DNA of 64,000 nt from Apium graveolens (GCF_009905375.1 NC_133648.1:89654631-89718630); one strand, 5' to 3'. Shown: positions 21,591 through 34,828, counted from the stretch's first letter. Numbers and translations: made by a program. The notes: a model not told the origin generated them from the letters alone.

Positions 21591-23256
21591 TGAAAGGAAT
21601 ATGTCCTAAGTCCAATCATGTATTAGGATTTAGGAATAACTTTTATGTAATCTGTTTTGATTTTATTGATATTAATAAAGACTTGTTTTGTTTTTATTAC
21701 GGGCTTTATCTATTTAAGTGTTTAAATAAGATATACCATAGTTTAGAGTAAAGCTTTTTATGGATTATGATGAGATCATAATAGTGAGACCTAAAAAGAT
21801 GATAACTCTAAACTTAAATAGTTCCTGGTCATAGGATTACTAACTGGTAATTAATAATCCGCAAAGATCGGTACATACTATGCTTGCTTCATTATGAAGG
21901 ATGTCTGTTCTCATAGACATTTGTGTGGTGACACTATAGCTAGTATGTAGGTGCTTATTATAGAATAAGTTCACTGAACATGACTCGCACAGCTGAACAA
22001 CTGATGGAGTTCACTCACGTGTCAGCAGTTGTTCGCATAGTGATAGTTGTACAAGTATCCTTAGACTTGAGGTCATCATAGTCATCTTGTGTACACTGAA
22101 CTATGCTTTGGTTTAGTTCTTAGTCTCCAGGGACAATTATTAGGGCTCTTCTGAGTATAGGAATTTGTACACGAAGATAGTGTATGATCAATAAAGGATC
22201 TACCCCTTCCAGTGAAGAAAGCGAATGTTCAAGGCTGATCCACTTATGCTAGTTCAGAAATCTCTGGCCAGAGTGAATGAAATTAGAAAGGAGTTTCTAA
22301 TTTGCATAGAACTACGCATAATAAATGGTAAGCAAGTGATTGAATTAGATAGGCTTGACACGAGATCCAAGCCTTGTATTTAATCGGGACATTGTAGGGT
22401 AGAAGGAGTTTATTGTACGGTAACTATTCACTGAATAGGTTCTTGGTATTCTAAGCAGTGAATTCATATTATCCGGATAGTCGCGATATATTGAGAAGTA
22501 TCCCTCACGATGTAGAATAAATGTGATTAATTAATCATATTTAATAAATTAGAGAATTTATATAAATAATGATAAAATAGTTTTATTATTATTTATTTCT
22601 ACTACCGGCTTAATATTGAACCTACAGGGTCACACCATAAAAAGAGAATGATTTAATGGTGGAGGAATTAATTAATAATGGCTAAATAATTATTTATTTG
22701 TGAAATAAATAATTAATTGGCAAATTTAATAATTGATTAAATGAGATTTAATTGATTATAAATTAATTAAGAAAAGTTCTTAATATTATTAATTAAAGGA
22801 TTTAATTTTTGGAAATTAAATCAAGAGAGAGAATTATTTCTAAAGTGTTTAGAAAAAGGATTAATGATTAAAAGGTGTTTTAATTATTAATGAGAATAAT
22901 AAATGGGATAATAATAATAATATGGGAAAATTTCAACTGAAAATTTTGCCTATAAATACACTATTATAGACCCTATTTTATTCGAACCCACATCGAACCC
23001 GAAAACCCAAAAAGTTTGGAAAACCCAATTCTCTCCACCTCCGTCCTCCTCCTTAACATCGTTTTCTTGGTGGATACCGGTGGAGTGCTTCACACTTGAG
23101 GAGCAACTGCTAAGGATCTCTGATCGTTGTCTCCGAATTATTTTAAAAGGTTAGATTCGATCCCTCGAATTTTTATTTACGATTTATATGCTTTTATTTG
23201 GATTTTGTATGTGTAAAAGTGTTTTGCCATGCCCCCACTGCGTTTAAAATCCAACA
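21591..23256 (+). repeat. Element B 3' LTR (1666 bp)
   Basis: Same length and ends as 15240-16905, with about 20 substitutions and no net length change. Confidence 0.95.
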
Positions 23257-23466
23257 ACTTCAACCTTATTCCTCTATTGCCTGAACATATTAATGAACTT
23301 CATAGGGATATTTTTAACGTCTTATTTACTGTAACTACCAAAACCATCAAGTATATGCCCAATAAACAATCTCAACTGATTCTAGTGGGATATAGATTAT
23401 TTCAAAGTCCTTTGTTCTATGCTGAGTTATCCAAACCAGTATTATTAAGTTATACATACAACTTCA
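23257..23466. other. Short noncoding flank
   Basis: AT-rich DNA that continued from 15239 before element B inserted. I see no feature in it. Confidence 0.4.
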
Positions 23467-24740
23467 ATCTTGCTTAACAAGTTTCCTACAATCATCAGTA
23501 TCATGACCAACATATTCATGGAACCTAAATTATCGGCCCTTATCTCTCTTTTTGGGGTCTCCCCTTGGTGGCTTTGGCCATTGGAACTGTGTTTCCTTCT
23601 CAATTTCCATAAGGATTTGGCTTCTTGGATTGTTAAACCTTACATATTCAGTGAACCTTGGTGGTTGATTCTTTTTATAAGAGGAGTCAGATTTTTTGCC
23701 AGTTCTAGGATACTTTTCCTTGGAATCATACGCTTGATCCGTCTTCCGTTTCTTGTTACTCGTAGGCTCATTATTTACCACCGTCTTCTTCATAATTTTC
23801 TCTACCTTGATATACTCCCCAGCTCTATCCTAGAGCTGCAAAATGCTTTCAGGAGGCCGTTTGGCCAGGGACATCTTGAAGAACTCATCTCTAGTCCCTT
23901 TCTATAGGGCTATCATAACTACCTTATCGTCGAGATTCGGGACCTTCAGGGCCTCCTTCGTGAATCAATTTAGGTAATCTCTAAGGGACTCCTTTACTAC
24001 TTGGACTAAACCCATGAGAGAAGCTGAACTCTTCTCGTGTACTCTACCGTTGATGAACTTCTTCATAAAAGCTTGGCTCAAATCTTTAAAAGATCCAACT
24101 GAGTTGGGGGTAAACAGTTGTACCATATTTAATCCGTTACCCCACAGGGTTTGAGAAAAAGCTCGACACTTGATAGCGCTGTTCACTGGTTTTAGTAATA
24201 GGGCGTTAGATAACGTCCTGACATGGTTAGCTGGGTCGCTAGTTTCATCATACGCCTTGATTGTGGGCATCTTGAACTTTATTAATATGTGGGCATTCAT
24301 TATCTCTTCGGTAAATGGTGGTTTTAGATCATCAAGATCCTCTAGGGGCATCAAATCACTTTAATCAACCCTTGGGGCCGCAAGCCTTCTTGGTGTTAGA
24401 CCTTTCAGGTCTATGATAGGAGGAAAATCCCTTTATCTTGCTGCATGTAGAGGTTTCGGTGTCAGGTGCATCTTTTGGTTACATTTTATCCTTTGAATCT
24501 CAGCTTAATGAGCCCTGATCCTCTCTTCTACATCTTGGGGAATCGTCCCTTGAGTGCTCCTGGGCTGTTAATGACCATTAGGTATTGGCTTCTTACCAGC
24601 ACATCACCGGAGCAACTTTATCATCTATAGAGTCAGAGTCTCTAGTGGTGTAGGGTCCAGATAACTCTCAATTCTCAGGGATGGGAACTAACCCACGGAT
24701 GTATAGGGGCGTCATCCCCTGTCCTTCGCTTCGATTAGAG
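23467..24740 (-). pseudogene. Tat-type gypsy gag fragment
   Basis: Clearly homologous to the gag of element A but diverged. It includes HILIKFKMPTIKAYDETSDP, NHVRTLSNALLLKPVN, GRVHEKSSASLMGLVQ, the basic region ending in PKPPRGDPKKRDKGR, and the zinc-knuckle remnant FRFHEYVGHDTDDC near 23470-23530. Several stops and frameshifts interrupt it. Only the gag portion is present, with no LTR or pol next to it, so this is a broken piece of a second Tat-type element. It is not part of element A. Confidence 0.85.
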
Positions 24741-27514
24741 GGTCCACTATAACGACTCGTACATTTATGAATTATTTAAATGTGTAAATATTAAATATTT
24801 AAATATATAAAATATGTGTGTGAATTCTGTCAGCTGGATATTACTTTGTGATGAGTTATAAGTGCTTATTGGTGTTCGAGATTCATTTGAGTAATTATTT
24901 GGGATATGTGTTATTTTGTTTTTTATATTTAAAAGATGATTTTATTAAAGAATTAACTCCATAAATACTTGGGTTATCTCTAAAATTATTTTATTGCTTC
25001 ATAATTTCAATTATTATTTTTAGGAGTTCATAAAATTTAGTAATCAATATTTTATGGATTATTTATCTTAAAATGATTTCCTGATTTCATTTAATTATAA
25101 AATCCGTATTTAATTCCATAATTCTTCAAAAATTACGAAATTTATATATTATTAAGTTCAGAATATTTCGAGAATTTTAAAATTATTTCGAAAATTTTTG
25201 GGATCAAATTCACCCATGTGTTGGTTCGTTTAATCGATAAATGCGGGTACATTGCGTATTTTAAAAATGCTTTTAAAATTTTGAAAATTTTGTTTATTAA
25301 ATATTTAATTATTTCGATAATTTTAAAGTTATTTTGGTAATTTTTGGAGTTATGTTACTCGTAATTTACTCGTTAGATCGTTAACATTTCAGGTGTCGTT
25401 GGGTTCCAGAGATAAAAAAATAAAATAATACAAAATCAAAAGGGGCAACTAACTTAATCGGGTCATCCCTTTTCTTTCTTCACCAATTCATGTTCTCTCT
25501 CCCCAATTCCTAATTTCTCTCAAATCTCTCCTTTCCGTCTATCGTTCCTCTTCGATTTCTTCTTTTCGCGTCTTCAATTCCCGTTTATGTTCCCTTCCGG
25601 TTCCGGTAAGCTGCCTGTTCTGCTCTTTTCCGACGAAATTTCCGCCCTTCTTCCTCCTGTTCATTTTTTGGATTATTCTGTGTTATATATATATATACAC
25701 GTAAGTATATATGTATGTGTTGTGGTGTGTGTTCTGTGTGTGTTATATGTGTCCTTGCTGCCGCCTTGATTGCTCTGTTGCTTTCTGGGTTGTGCTCTGG
25801 TTTGCTCCGGTTGCCACCGCATTTTTCCGGCATGGCGAACGGCTGTGTCCTGTGTGCGTGAGCTGTGCGCTTCGACGCGCGTGTCTGCGTTGTACTCATT
25901 TTTGTTGTTGTTATTGGCTGGGTTCAACTGTTGTGGAAATTTTTATTTTACTAACTTATTTTATTAATTTTCTGCAAAAATTCATTGATTGCGATTCGTG
26001 AAATAAAATATTTCATGCAGGATTATAATGATTATCCATGAAATTCGCGAAGGATGTTTGATACAATCGAAAACCCGTGAATTTTATCGCTGTCGGCGAT
26101 GAGCTTCGGCAAGCCGACAGTGGACTATGATGATACGATCTGAGTCCTATGATTTAAAATCTAAAATACGAATTAAAAATAAAAAACACAATAATAATTA
26201 ATAACTGTATTTAATTAGTGTTTGAGAATTCGTGGATTGATATTATTGGGTGAATTGGTGGATGGGGTTTGTAAAATTGGATTTTTGGTGATTGTGTTGT
26301 TGATTGGACGTCGAGTTGTTCGACGGGTTAGCCCAAGAGAGTCTAAAGCTGCTGCTACTTCATCCCCTTCCTTGCCTGCTTCCGATAAATAAAGGAGATG
26401 CTGCCCGATTTCCGGGAAATCAAATTATAGAAATACGAGAGCGTATCCTATAATTATCGGGATACCAAGCAAGAGAATATATATATATATACTTTATGCG
26501 AAACCTGATTATGTGTTGTGATGAAATATTTTGCCAAAACCAATAACCCTAATTTCGTAAAAGGATAAATATATATATTTTCTGAAAACGAACACCGAAC
26601 CGACTTTCTAGGACATGAACCCTAATTGATACGTGTATTATAATATTGAGTATGTTACGAGTCAGGTTTGTTAACGTACGGGTAGACTGTTAGCGAGGAT
26701 AGTCAAGCATATTCAGACGTCTAATTTAGGGTATTTCGGTTCTGTAGGTTCCAATCGAAATCCCGAGCATCTCAGTCGGTACAAAGCTAGCTAGTAATAG
26801 TTGTTAAAGCTTATTAAGGCAAGTACCCCTGACCATATCTTTATGGTTCAGTAATATATGAATAATTGTTGATTTAAATTTACATACTGGAACATAACGT
26901 TTTAAGTTACGTATCCCTTGTGTTCAAATTATTTTGTTAACTTGGGTTTTGGGGAAAAAGTAACTTCTAAAAGTACTTATCTCTAAACTTTGAGTTAAAT
27001 GAAAATGTTTTGGAAAGTGTGCTGTGATAGAATTGTTCTGAAAAGAGATAGGTAAGTGGTTTAGAAAACTGGATAAAGTTGATCAGATAATTACATGAGC
27101 GTGCGCAAGGGCCCGTAACGGCCAGGAAGATAGCATAAGAGGCGAAGTGGTTGCGCACCCTGTTATAACCACCAGCCCAATGTGACAGGGACCTAGCTAG
27201 TCTCTGAGTTTCGGAACAAGTTTCATAGGATGGCCAAGATAGAGTTGTCCTATGGAGATAGCCTGATCAGCTGTCTCACCAGGGATCATCCAATACTTTT
27301 ATATCTGAGCGAGATTTTATGGTTCCTGTAACGGAACAAATGGTTTTGGGTCCCCGTAACAGGATAAATGGTTTATGGTTCCTGTAATGGAATGGGATAT
27401 TTGAAAATGAAAGTAGCATGCTAATATTGAACTCTAGTATTTTGTTGGGCATATGTTGTGTACTTGATGATTTCATAAAAAAAACATCTAAGTAGATTTT
27501 ACTTAGTGAAATAA
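24741..27514. other. LTR-like noncoding region, probable gypsy LTR in plus orientation
   Basis: No real gene is present. The region begins near 'ctataacgactcgtac', a motif similar to chromovirus LTR starts. It contains long A/T stretches, a pyrimidine-rich block (25470-25640), a TA/TG microsatellite (25682-25760), and later direct repeats. Its layout mirrors the long LTRs elsewhere in the window in opposite orientation. The right end is unknown because S2 starts at 27515. Confidence 0.4.
27317..27395. repeat. Tandem 'GTTCCTGTAACGGAACAAATGG' type repeat
   Basis: Three units of about 27-28 bp begin near 27317, 27344 and 27372. They share CCTGTAA or CCCGTAA, a GGAA or GGATA core and AATGG. Confidence 0.7.
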
Positions 27515-27790
27515 TGTAGCACTCGACGGATAAGAATTATAGTCCTGACGGATAACTCATTATAGTCCCGACGGATGATTAACTTATTATCCATCGAGTG
27601 AGTAGCTTATGTAATAATAAGTTTGTAGCACAGTTATGTATGCACCTTTGTATAGAATCTGTAGTAGCATATAAGTCATGTTGACTTTAACTAGATATGC
27701 AGAATAGGTTGATTAATTGTACATAATTGATGTCTTGTAATTCTGCATAAGTGATATAGAGTCAAGTGCCAAAATAGCTACCGACGGATG
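27515..27790 (+). repeat. S2 5' LTR, left part
   Basis: Begins TGTAGCACT. It contains four copies or variants of the word CGACGGAT in 27522-27600, including an inverted pair CACTCGACGGATAA and TTATCCATCGAGTG (13 of 14 matched). It ends in CGACGGATG, the site where S1 inserted. Confidence 0.75.
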
Positions 27791-28894
27791 TGTTATTCCC
27801 CGTGGACTAACAATGAGATTTACAGAAGGGGGGTTGAATGTAAATCTCAAAACTTTTTCAAGTTTTGAGCAGTTTCTAAGGCTAAGTGTTTGAGTGATCA
27901 AATGTTTGTGAATTGCTTGAAGCTGATGCAGACAGATATATATTCAAACACAAATGTAATGAGCACAAAGAACTTAAAAACTTTTCTGGTGGATTTGTTG
28001 TTCCACCAGAGATGTGTTATTTCAGAAAATCTGTGATTCAAAGAATTAAATCACAGCTGCTTCCTAGTACAAACTAGATGATTTTCTCTTTTGATATTTC
28101 TAAACAGCTCAAGGAAAATTCATATCTAATTACGAGCTGCTACTTGGTTTATATATCACCAAGTTTACAAGTGAAGACAAACTGTAAAATACAATTGAAA
28201 AGATTCTTCACATGTTTCTTCTTCATTTCTCTATCCAATGCAATCTAGGATAATCTGTAAATCTTTGAATACTTCCTTGTTTGCATCAGAATGGAAATGC
28301 TGCATTTTCTTGATTCCTCCTAGAGGCTTCCACATTCCAGTGTGTCTCTGTCAACCCATGTGCCTCTGTCAGCTTGTGAATTGTCACTATCAACTGCTAA
28401 TGAACTAAGCATCCGTTGAAGCTTTCATCCGTTGATGCCTTATCCATTGAGGTTTTATCCGTTGAAGCTTTATCCGTTGATGCATTATCAGTTGAAGTCT
28501 TTATCCGTTGAAGCACTTATCTGTTGATGGATATTATCCGTTGAAGCATTAGAGACATCCGTTGAAGCTTTGTTTCTTATCCGTTGAAGGTCTTCAATAT
28601 CCGTTGACACTTCTTCACTTATACAAAATTACAAGGCATGAAATATTTACACTTAGCCCTCCTATTTGTACATCCATTAGTAGTCAACATGACTGATCAT
28701 TTCCTAACAACGTCTAAAAATTACAGCTTGAAACCAGAGAGTGAAATGTGCTACAATACTAAACTTATTGCTAAGTAAAGCTACTCCTTCAACGGATAGC
28801 CAAGATGGTCTTATCCGTTGAGGCTACAAACACTAGATTTCTACTTAAGTATTTTTCTTAACTTATCATCAAACTAATACACATATTCCTAACA
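27791..28894 (-). repeat. S1 3' LTR (1104 bp)
   Basis: Contains a dense array of ATCCGTTGA from 28411 to 28607, 12 copies or one-base variants spaced mostly 14-17 bp apart, plus a facing pair TCAACGGAT / ATCCGTTGA at 28789-28821. Confidence 0.95.
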
Positions 28895-29082
28895 ATCTCC
28901 CCCTATTTATGTCTACTTGAACTGTAGGCATAAATTTGGGTTTAGCTTGATGATAACAAAACACTTAACAAATATATAAACTGTAATAAAGCAGAAATTC
29001 AAAAGTGCTACAAAAATGTATATGCTTAGATGGAATTAAAGAATTACATTGTTTCCAAGGGTGCTCCTTTAGCCTGAGCAAA
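28895..29082 (-). other. S1 3' untranslated tail and purine tract
   Basis: Between the ORF2 stop at 29083 and the 3' LTR. The minus strand next to the LTR reads AAATAGGGGGAGAT, the plus-strand primer. Confidence 0.8.
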
Positions 29083-30815
29083 TTACTTTCTTTTCCTTTG
29101 ATCCCTGGTTTTCTTTCCTAGCCTCCTGTCATTCTCCTTTATTTGAAGTTGAAGTTGTCTGTAGAATTCAGCTTCATCTTCTTCATTGATATCTAACTTA
29201 GATTGCATATCCTTGAGAGTTTCATTACTGGCAATCTTTAGCTGATCTTCAATTCTGAAAAATCTTCTGATTCCTTTGTTGTCTCTGAACTCCATCAACT
29301 AATGAGGTGATTTGTGAATTGTAATTCCTCTTTCTTGAATGAGTAAAGTTCTAGGCAAAGCATTGGGCTCCCTCCAAGTTTTCCTTATGTTGGCAATCTT
29401 GTTGAGAATCTCAGTCTTGGCAGTCCTGGTAAAGCCAGAATCCCTTTGTATGGCTGAGTAGACTCTAATCAAGGTAGAGTAGCCTTCATTCAGAATTCTG
29501 TGAAGAGGCCATGTTCTTTCCCCAGCTCCTTTGTATTTGAACACTAGTCTTTCTGGTAGCTGTCTGTAGGCAGCTATTCCCCTTACTTCCTCCAGCTCAT
29601 CCAGATAGAGTTCAATGTCTGAAAATTCTTTTATGTCACAGATATGAACATAATCATCTTTAGAGGTTTGAGGTTTAGGTTTAGGCTTCTGTGTGAATTT
29701 GGTTGAGGCTTTAGAGGGTGTTGATTTGATTCTTCTTTTCTGCTTCTTTGACGGTGGAGAAGAGGTTAGGAAGGTGGGAAATTTGATGGTGTCCCAATCA
29801 ATTGGTTCCTCCTTGGGAATGATTGTTTCACCATGAATGTTCATGAAGGGGTCAGGTACAATGGGTTCAGGAACAGAGGGTAGTGGTTTGGATATTGATT
29901 GGGTTTCTTCAGTCTTATCTACCTTCTTTCTCTTTGCATTGACCTTCTTTCTTTTCCCTTTCTGCCATTCTTCCTTACTTCTTTCCCTCATCTCAGTACC
30001 AACCATGTCCCCCATAGCTTCATCTTCACCTTTGTCTTCAATTTCTTTCTGTTCTTCAGCCTGACTTGACTTTAGCTGTTTTTCAAGCTTTGCTTGTGCT
30101 CTTTTGTCAGCCTTTAGCTGTTTGGCTTCTTCCTTCAACCTTTTGGTTTCTTCCCTCTTGGCTATTGAGAATTTGGGATGTCCTTGTATCACACATATGC
30201 TCTTTCCCTCTCTGAAGATAATAGCCATGTTTCTCCTTACAGCCTCATCCATGGTCTCTTTGAGATATGCAATACTTCTACCTAAAAGCTTGTCCTCATC
30301 AGCTTTTGGAAGAGGAAAATCCACCTCTTTTAGAGGATTCTTTATAGAGTCCTTATTGGATCCGTTGTTGGGCTTGAGAACCATAGGTTGCAGATCTTTG
30401 GAAGATGTTTCTCAATCCTTATGCCTCCCTACTGGCTTGAGTTCCATAATAATTGATTCCACTTTTGTGCTATGCTTCACAGATTGTGATTGAGAAGTTG
30501 TAGAACCAAATATTAGTTGCATCTTTTCATCAATCTTCTTCCTTTGCTCTTTGACTTGCAATTCAGCTGCTGCTATCTGGATTAGATCAATTCCATCTAG
30601 CTTTCCTTTGACTTGAATAATTGGAGAAGTTATGATGACAGGAACTAGCACTTGAGAAATCTGAACTGTTGTAGATGGCTCTCCTTCCCCTTCCCCTTTA
30701 TTCTCCCCCTTTTTATTATCATCAAGCGTAGGGGTCAAGCCTTGTGCTTGTGCCAGCTGTATGAGTAGATTTGTTTGAGTTTGTTGATTCTGAAGGATGG
30801 TGACCATAGAGTCTT
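29083..30815 (-). pseudogene. S1 ORF2, C-terminal half
   Basis: Continues the frame of 43687-46407 exactly, once C and one copy of its target duplication are discounted. It begins with a Gln-rich stretch (TILQNQQTQTNLLIQLAQ). Next is a long Lys/Glu-rich probable coiled coil (AKREETKRLKEEAKQLKADK), basic clusters (GKRKKVNAKRKK, SKKQKRRIK) that look like nuclear localisation signals, and a folded-looking C-terminal domain (EFSDIELYLDELEEVRGI, GERTWPLHRILNEGYSTLI). The tail is charged. Stops at about 30409 (TGA) and 29296 (TAG) interrupt it. I see no signal peptide or membrane span, so the customary 'env-like' name is not supported here. Confidence 0.75.
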
Positions 30816-33800
30816 TGTAACACCCCCAAATCCAAGGTCGTGAATTCGGGTTGTTACGATCACTTATTAATTAAATAATTCTCTTTTCACAATATTACTC
30901 GACCTTTTATTCAGACTCACACACACACAGGTTATATGCTTGGAAACATTATTAAATAAATCATTTCCACTTATCTACCTGACGGGGCTGGCGCACAAAA
31001 AGCCTACGGAACTCACGAGCGTTCCTTACCCGCCTAAGGACAACAGTCCTGGTCTGATCCATGCTGGTAGTCTGTTGTGATATGATATATAAAAGCAAGG
31101 GTGAGCATTAAAGCTCAGCAAGGTATATATCCCCATAATTAAGTATGTAAGGATAAATAAAACCAATAATTATACTTTGTATCTCCAAAGCGTTCTGAAA
31201 GTTTATATGCTTATCAAATTTATAAAATTCTCAAAATCAACTACAATAGTATATCCACTGAATACTTGTATTCATCTCCTTCTCAAAATCATTTTATACT
31301 CGTACTCATTTTATTTCAAAATCTCAAGATGTTACTCGAACCAAGATTCTCATATGGGTGTGATATATATTCGTCAACATCCCAATTTAAAACTCAGCCT
31401 TATCGGCAGATTTCTCAAATGGATTTGATATATAATCATCAACATCCTTATTTAAACTCAGTCTTATCGGCAGATTTCTCAAATGGATTTGATATATATT
31501 CATCAATATCCTTATTTAAAACTCAGCCTTATCGGCTCTCTGTTGTATATTTCACAACAGTTTTTCCAAAATGGAAGAAAGGGACTATACTGGAATAAAC
31601 CACGTATCGGTGATCAGCCGAATACGAAATTTTCTCTACTAGTAGAAGGAATACAAACCTAGCCGCCTTTGGGCTCATCAAGACACTACACGGTGGTTGC
31701 CCATTGCCGTGCAAGTCCGAAAGTCAATGGTCACATAGACCATATAACCGTACAATGCGCCACTCCGCGCTTGCATAATGCGCCACTCCGCGCCTGGTCA
31801 CTGCCCGATACCACTCCGTGCCGGGCAGGCCACATTCCAGTCCCAAAACATTTATATCTTTTGCTCAAAATCCTTTTTCGAAGGAATAGGTCGTTAAAAG
31901 TTGACCTGTAAATAAGATGTTTTATTCATTACTTTTAACTCAATTGATCTTTGGGAGTTGTCGGAGTTTTGAATTTAAAATCATTTTCAAATCCCTATCT
32001 GTAGTAGGGTGACACATATATTACTCACTTGTTCTTTATTGAACGAGGAAGCAAAACTCTTATGCTTCTAGACTAAGTTCCCTAAGGTTTTGATACGTTT
32101 CAAATGATTAATCTCTTTCAAGAGTTTTGAATAATTTAGAAAGTACCTTTGGGAAATATGTCTATTTTTAAATAAGTTTTTAGAAGTCCGAAGACATTAA
32201 ATATCTAAGGTCTCATAATAATCTAAGAGGGATTTAATGAATTGATAAAATCTTAAGTACAAAGTATTTCTAATTAAGGTTCAATGAATTAATAAAAAAC
32301 CTTAAATACAAAATATTTCTGAATAAGGTCCAACGAATGGAGACACCTTAATCAAATAATCAAAACAGGATTTGGTATCCTATAATTGCTCTTTGAATAG
32401 TTAAATCTTTATTAAATAACGTGAAATGATTTATAAACTATTCAGTATATTTTTAAATACTTTCTTTATATTTAATAATCCCTTAAGTATCGCTTTATAA
32501 AATAATCAATCAAGTAAGGGTGTCCCTTAAATGAATAAACCAATATTTCTCGAAGTTTAAGTCAAAATCTCAATCGTTCGCTTGATATATATATTACGCG
32601 AGCGTACTTTGTTTATCGAAATAGAAATCTTTCGCGTTCGGCTCTCTCCGGAATTAAATCGTTATTAAAATATTTCCGACTCCCATTATCCTATATTATA
32701 TTTGAAATACGTTTCAATTTCTCATACTCGTGTAAAACGAAATTTGTTTTCGTAAACAATCGCATAATTCGTATGCATTGATATCATAGACAAGCATATA
32801 TATTTGAACTGTAAATCATGCCATCAATATCACAACAGTATATAAATATATAGCATGGATAGTATGAGATAGGGTTTCGAAAACTTGCCTCGAGTAATCG
32901 AAGTGGTATGGTATCTAGTGTTTGGTTGGCGATCTATAAACAAGAACCAACAGTCTAAGTTAGTACGCGATTAACGTCTCGCTTTTATTAAGCAACTTTC
33001 GCAACTACTCAAGTATAACGAATCTCCGATCGTCACATTCTCAACACTTATATTCTCACTTTATAACATGGTCGAGTTTTGAAATCGATCGTTCGCTTTA
33101 GAAAATTCATTTCGAGTTTTAAGCTCGAACGTGAGAAAACGCGCGTCAAAACTTGGTTTTTATGCGTTTCTCGCTTGCGCTCGCTTTACCAAAATATTTT
33201 TATAAAATCGAAAAATTAATATTTTCTCAAAATTCTTTTTGGAAAGTCTTCTCTACTGTCATATCCATTTTTTATAATTTTTCCAGAATCTCGAAATTAT
33301 TTTAAGTCCTTCAAAATCACCATGCAAGTGGACTTAAGTGCAGTTGGCTAATCGCAGAAATGTTTTACACTAAAACGACCATAACTCCTAAACCGTAAAT
33401 CTCCTCATGATGATCTACACATGTATAGAAACTACAAAACAAGATCTATCTGGTTATGGCCAGTGGTGTTCAAATTTTAACCATTTTCATGGCCGAATGT
33501 CCTGCAGAAAACAGATAAAGTGCAAGAATGCCCAAACTCAATTTCTACTACTTGATCTTAACACAATCACTACCTATAACCATCATAAACACAAGTACTT
33601 CTCAAGATCCACCCACATACACCTTATATGCTCTATATAGTACCACATACATGGATTACAACTCAACATCTCAAGCCTTTAGCAAGAACATAATCAATAC
33701 AAACTCAAACAAACACAATCCTTTGGATCTTAACACTACAACAAACATAACTCTTAAATCCAACCATAAAACCTTAAAGGGTTGAAACTTATACCTTCTT

Positions 33801-34808
33801 GGACACTAGAAAAGGTAGTGCTAGGATTATTGAGGCTTGGTTTGCTTAGAAAACACTTAGAAGGGCTAGCTCCTTAAGAAACAAAACCAAGAAACAAGTT
33901 AGAATTTCGGAGTTACATTTCAGCACCTCATTCAAACATTTTTATAAAATTGAAAAAAAATAATTTGAGGCTGAAATTTGGTACGAAGCTTACCCATGAT
34001 ATAGAGAAGATATGGTAAAAATTTCATGATATTTGAATGAGTATATTTTGAGTTATGAATTTTTCTTTCTCCCTTGCTCAGAAAATCCGAACTGCTGGAA
34101 TGAAAAATGGGAGAGCTTTAAGTGAGGGAAAAGGGGTTGTTTTCTTTTGTGGCTAAAGTGTGGGAGTGTATAATGAATATATGGGATGTATGCAGCAGAT
34201 TTGACAATAATTTGGCAAAGGTATGGGTTGGTTTGATTGTGTGGTGAAGTGAGAAAAGGGAGAAGTATGGCTTGTGTACTTGTTTGTCTCCCATCACTAT
34301 TCAACACTATTCTACTAACTATTCTAGTTAGCTTCTAATCATCTAGTTACACTCCTAACTACTAGTTAGGACTTGGTTATGCATGGCCAACTTGCATGGG
34401 ATTTAATTTCTCATTCGTTTATTTATCGTAAACGCAATCGTCGTTCCATTCCGATAGTTTCCACGTATAACGACTTGTTTCGTAGCGATTTCTTTTATCG
34501 CTTATAATCCTATAACCAATTCCATTCCTTCTCTTGATCATAGAAACACCTTGATATATTATTTATTTCACGTAGTATTCCCGGTTCTACGCCATTCTTT
34601 ATGGATACGAAAACACGTAGTATAATTGTGAATCTTCGAATTCCGTCGGCTTTTACATTCACTTATTTTCCTCGATAAACAAGAATATGATCTCGGATTC
34701 TCAAAATTCCACTATTCATTTTATGATGATCCCCATACGTATTACTTAATTAGCTCAAGTTACTATTCACAGAAGTTTTAAAATATTACAAAAATCAGGG
34801 TTCTTACA
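30816..34808 (-). repeat. C 3' LTR (3993 bp)
   Basis: Long noncoding LTR. Small plus- and minus-strand frames within it recur at +8873 in the other LTR and are not genes. It includes short internal repeats ('aaactcagccttatcggcagatttctcaaatgg', split here as a 70-80-bp unit near 31376-31540) and 'gcgccactccgcgc' repeats near 31756-31815. Confidence 0.97.
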
Positions 34809-34828
34809 GTCTCCCCCCCTTAAAAGGA
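34809..34828 (-). other. C polypurine tract
   Basis: On the minus strand: CCTTTTAAGGGGGGGAGAC directly before the LTR start. Confidence 0.85.

Larger units (their letters stand above)
15240..23256 (+). mobile_element. Element B: Ty1-copia LTR retrotransposon, Angela-like, defective
   Basis: Two 1666-bp LTRs (15240-16905, 21591-23256) start TGAAAGGAATATG and end AAAATCCAACA. Flanks are ACTTT on the left and ACTTC on the right, a target duplication with one mismatch. The initiator tRNA-Met primer site and the purine tract are in place. By eye the LTRs differ at about 20 positions (roughly 1.2%), so insertion is fairly recent. The internal region is 4685 bp with gag, a zinc knuckle, an altered protease, integrase pieces and the beginning of RT. 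The catalytic part of RT and most of RNase H are missing. LTR length and gag type suggest the Angela/TAR group, which is tentative. Confidence 0.95.

Noticed and set aside
23467..24740. The minus-strand gag fragment as a displaced part of element A
   Set aside because: Element A already has its own gag at 10014-11795, and the two differ at many residues.
25585..26001. Overlapping frames of 60-104 codons on both strands around the TG/TA microsatellite
   Set aside because: Their composition (Thr/His or Val/Cys runs) comes from translating the simple repeat. No domain, and the reading goes both ways.
27713..27901. A 62-codon minus frame that recurs at 51844-52047
   Set aside because: It lies in the S1 LTR (and partly in its flank) and is repeated because the LTR is repeated. 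Not a gene.
28411..28607. The ATCCGTTGA array as a CRISPR-like repeat array
   Set aside because: Repeats are 9-10 bp, spacers are 5-12 bp and partly repeated, and this is a plant retrotransposon LTR.
31177..34307. Several small frames of 60-110 codons inside the C LTRs, repeated exactly at +8873 bp
   Set aside because: They recur only because the LTR is duplicated, and they overlap on both strands with no family resemblance. LTR noise.
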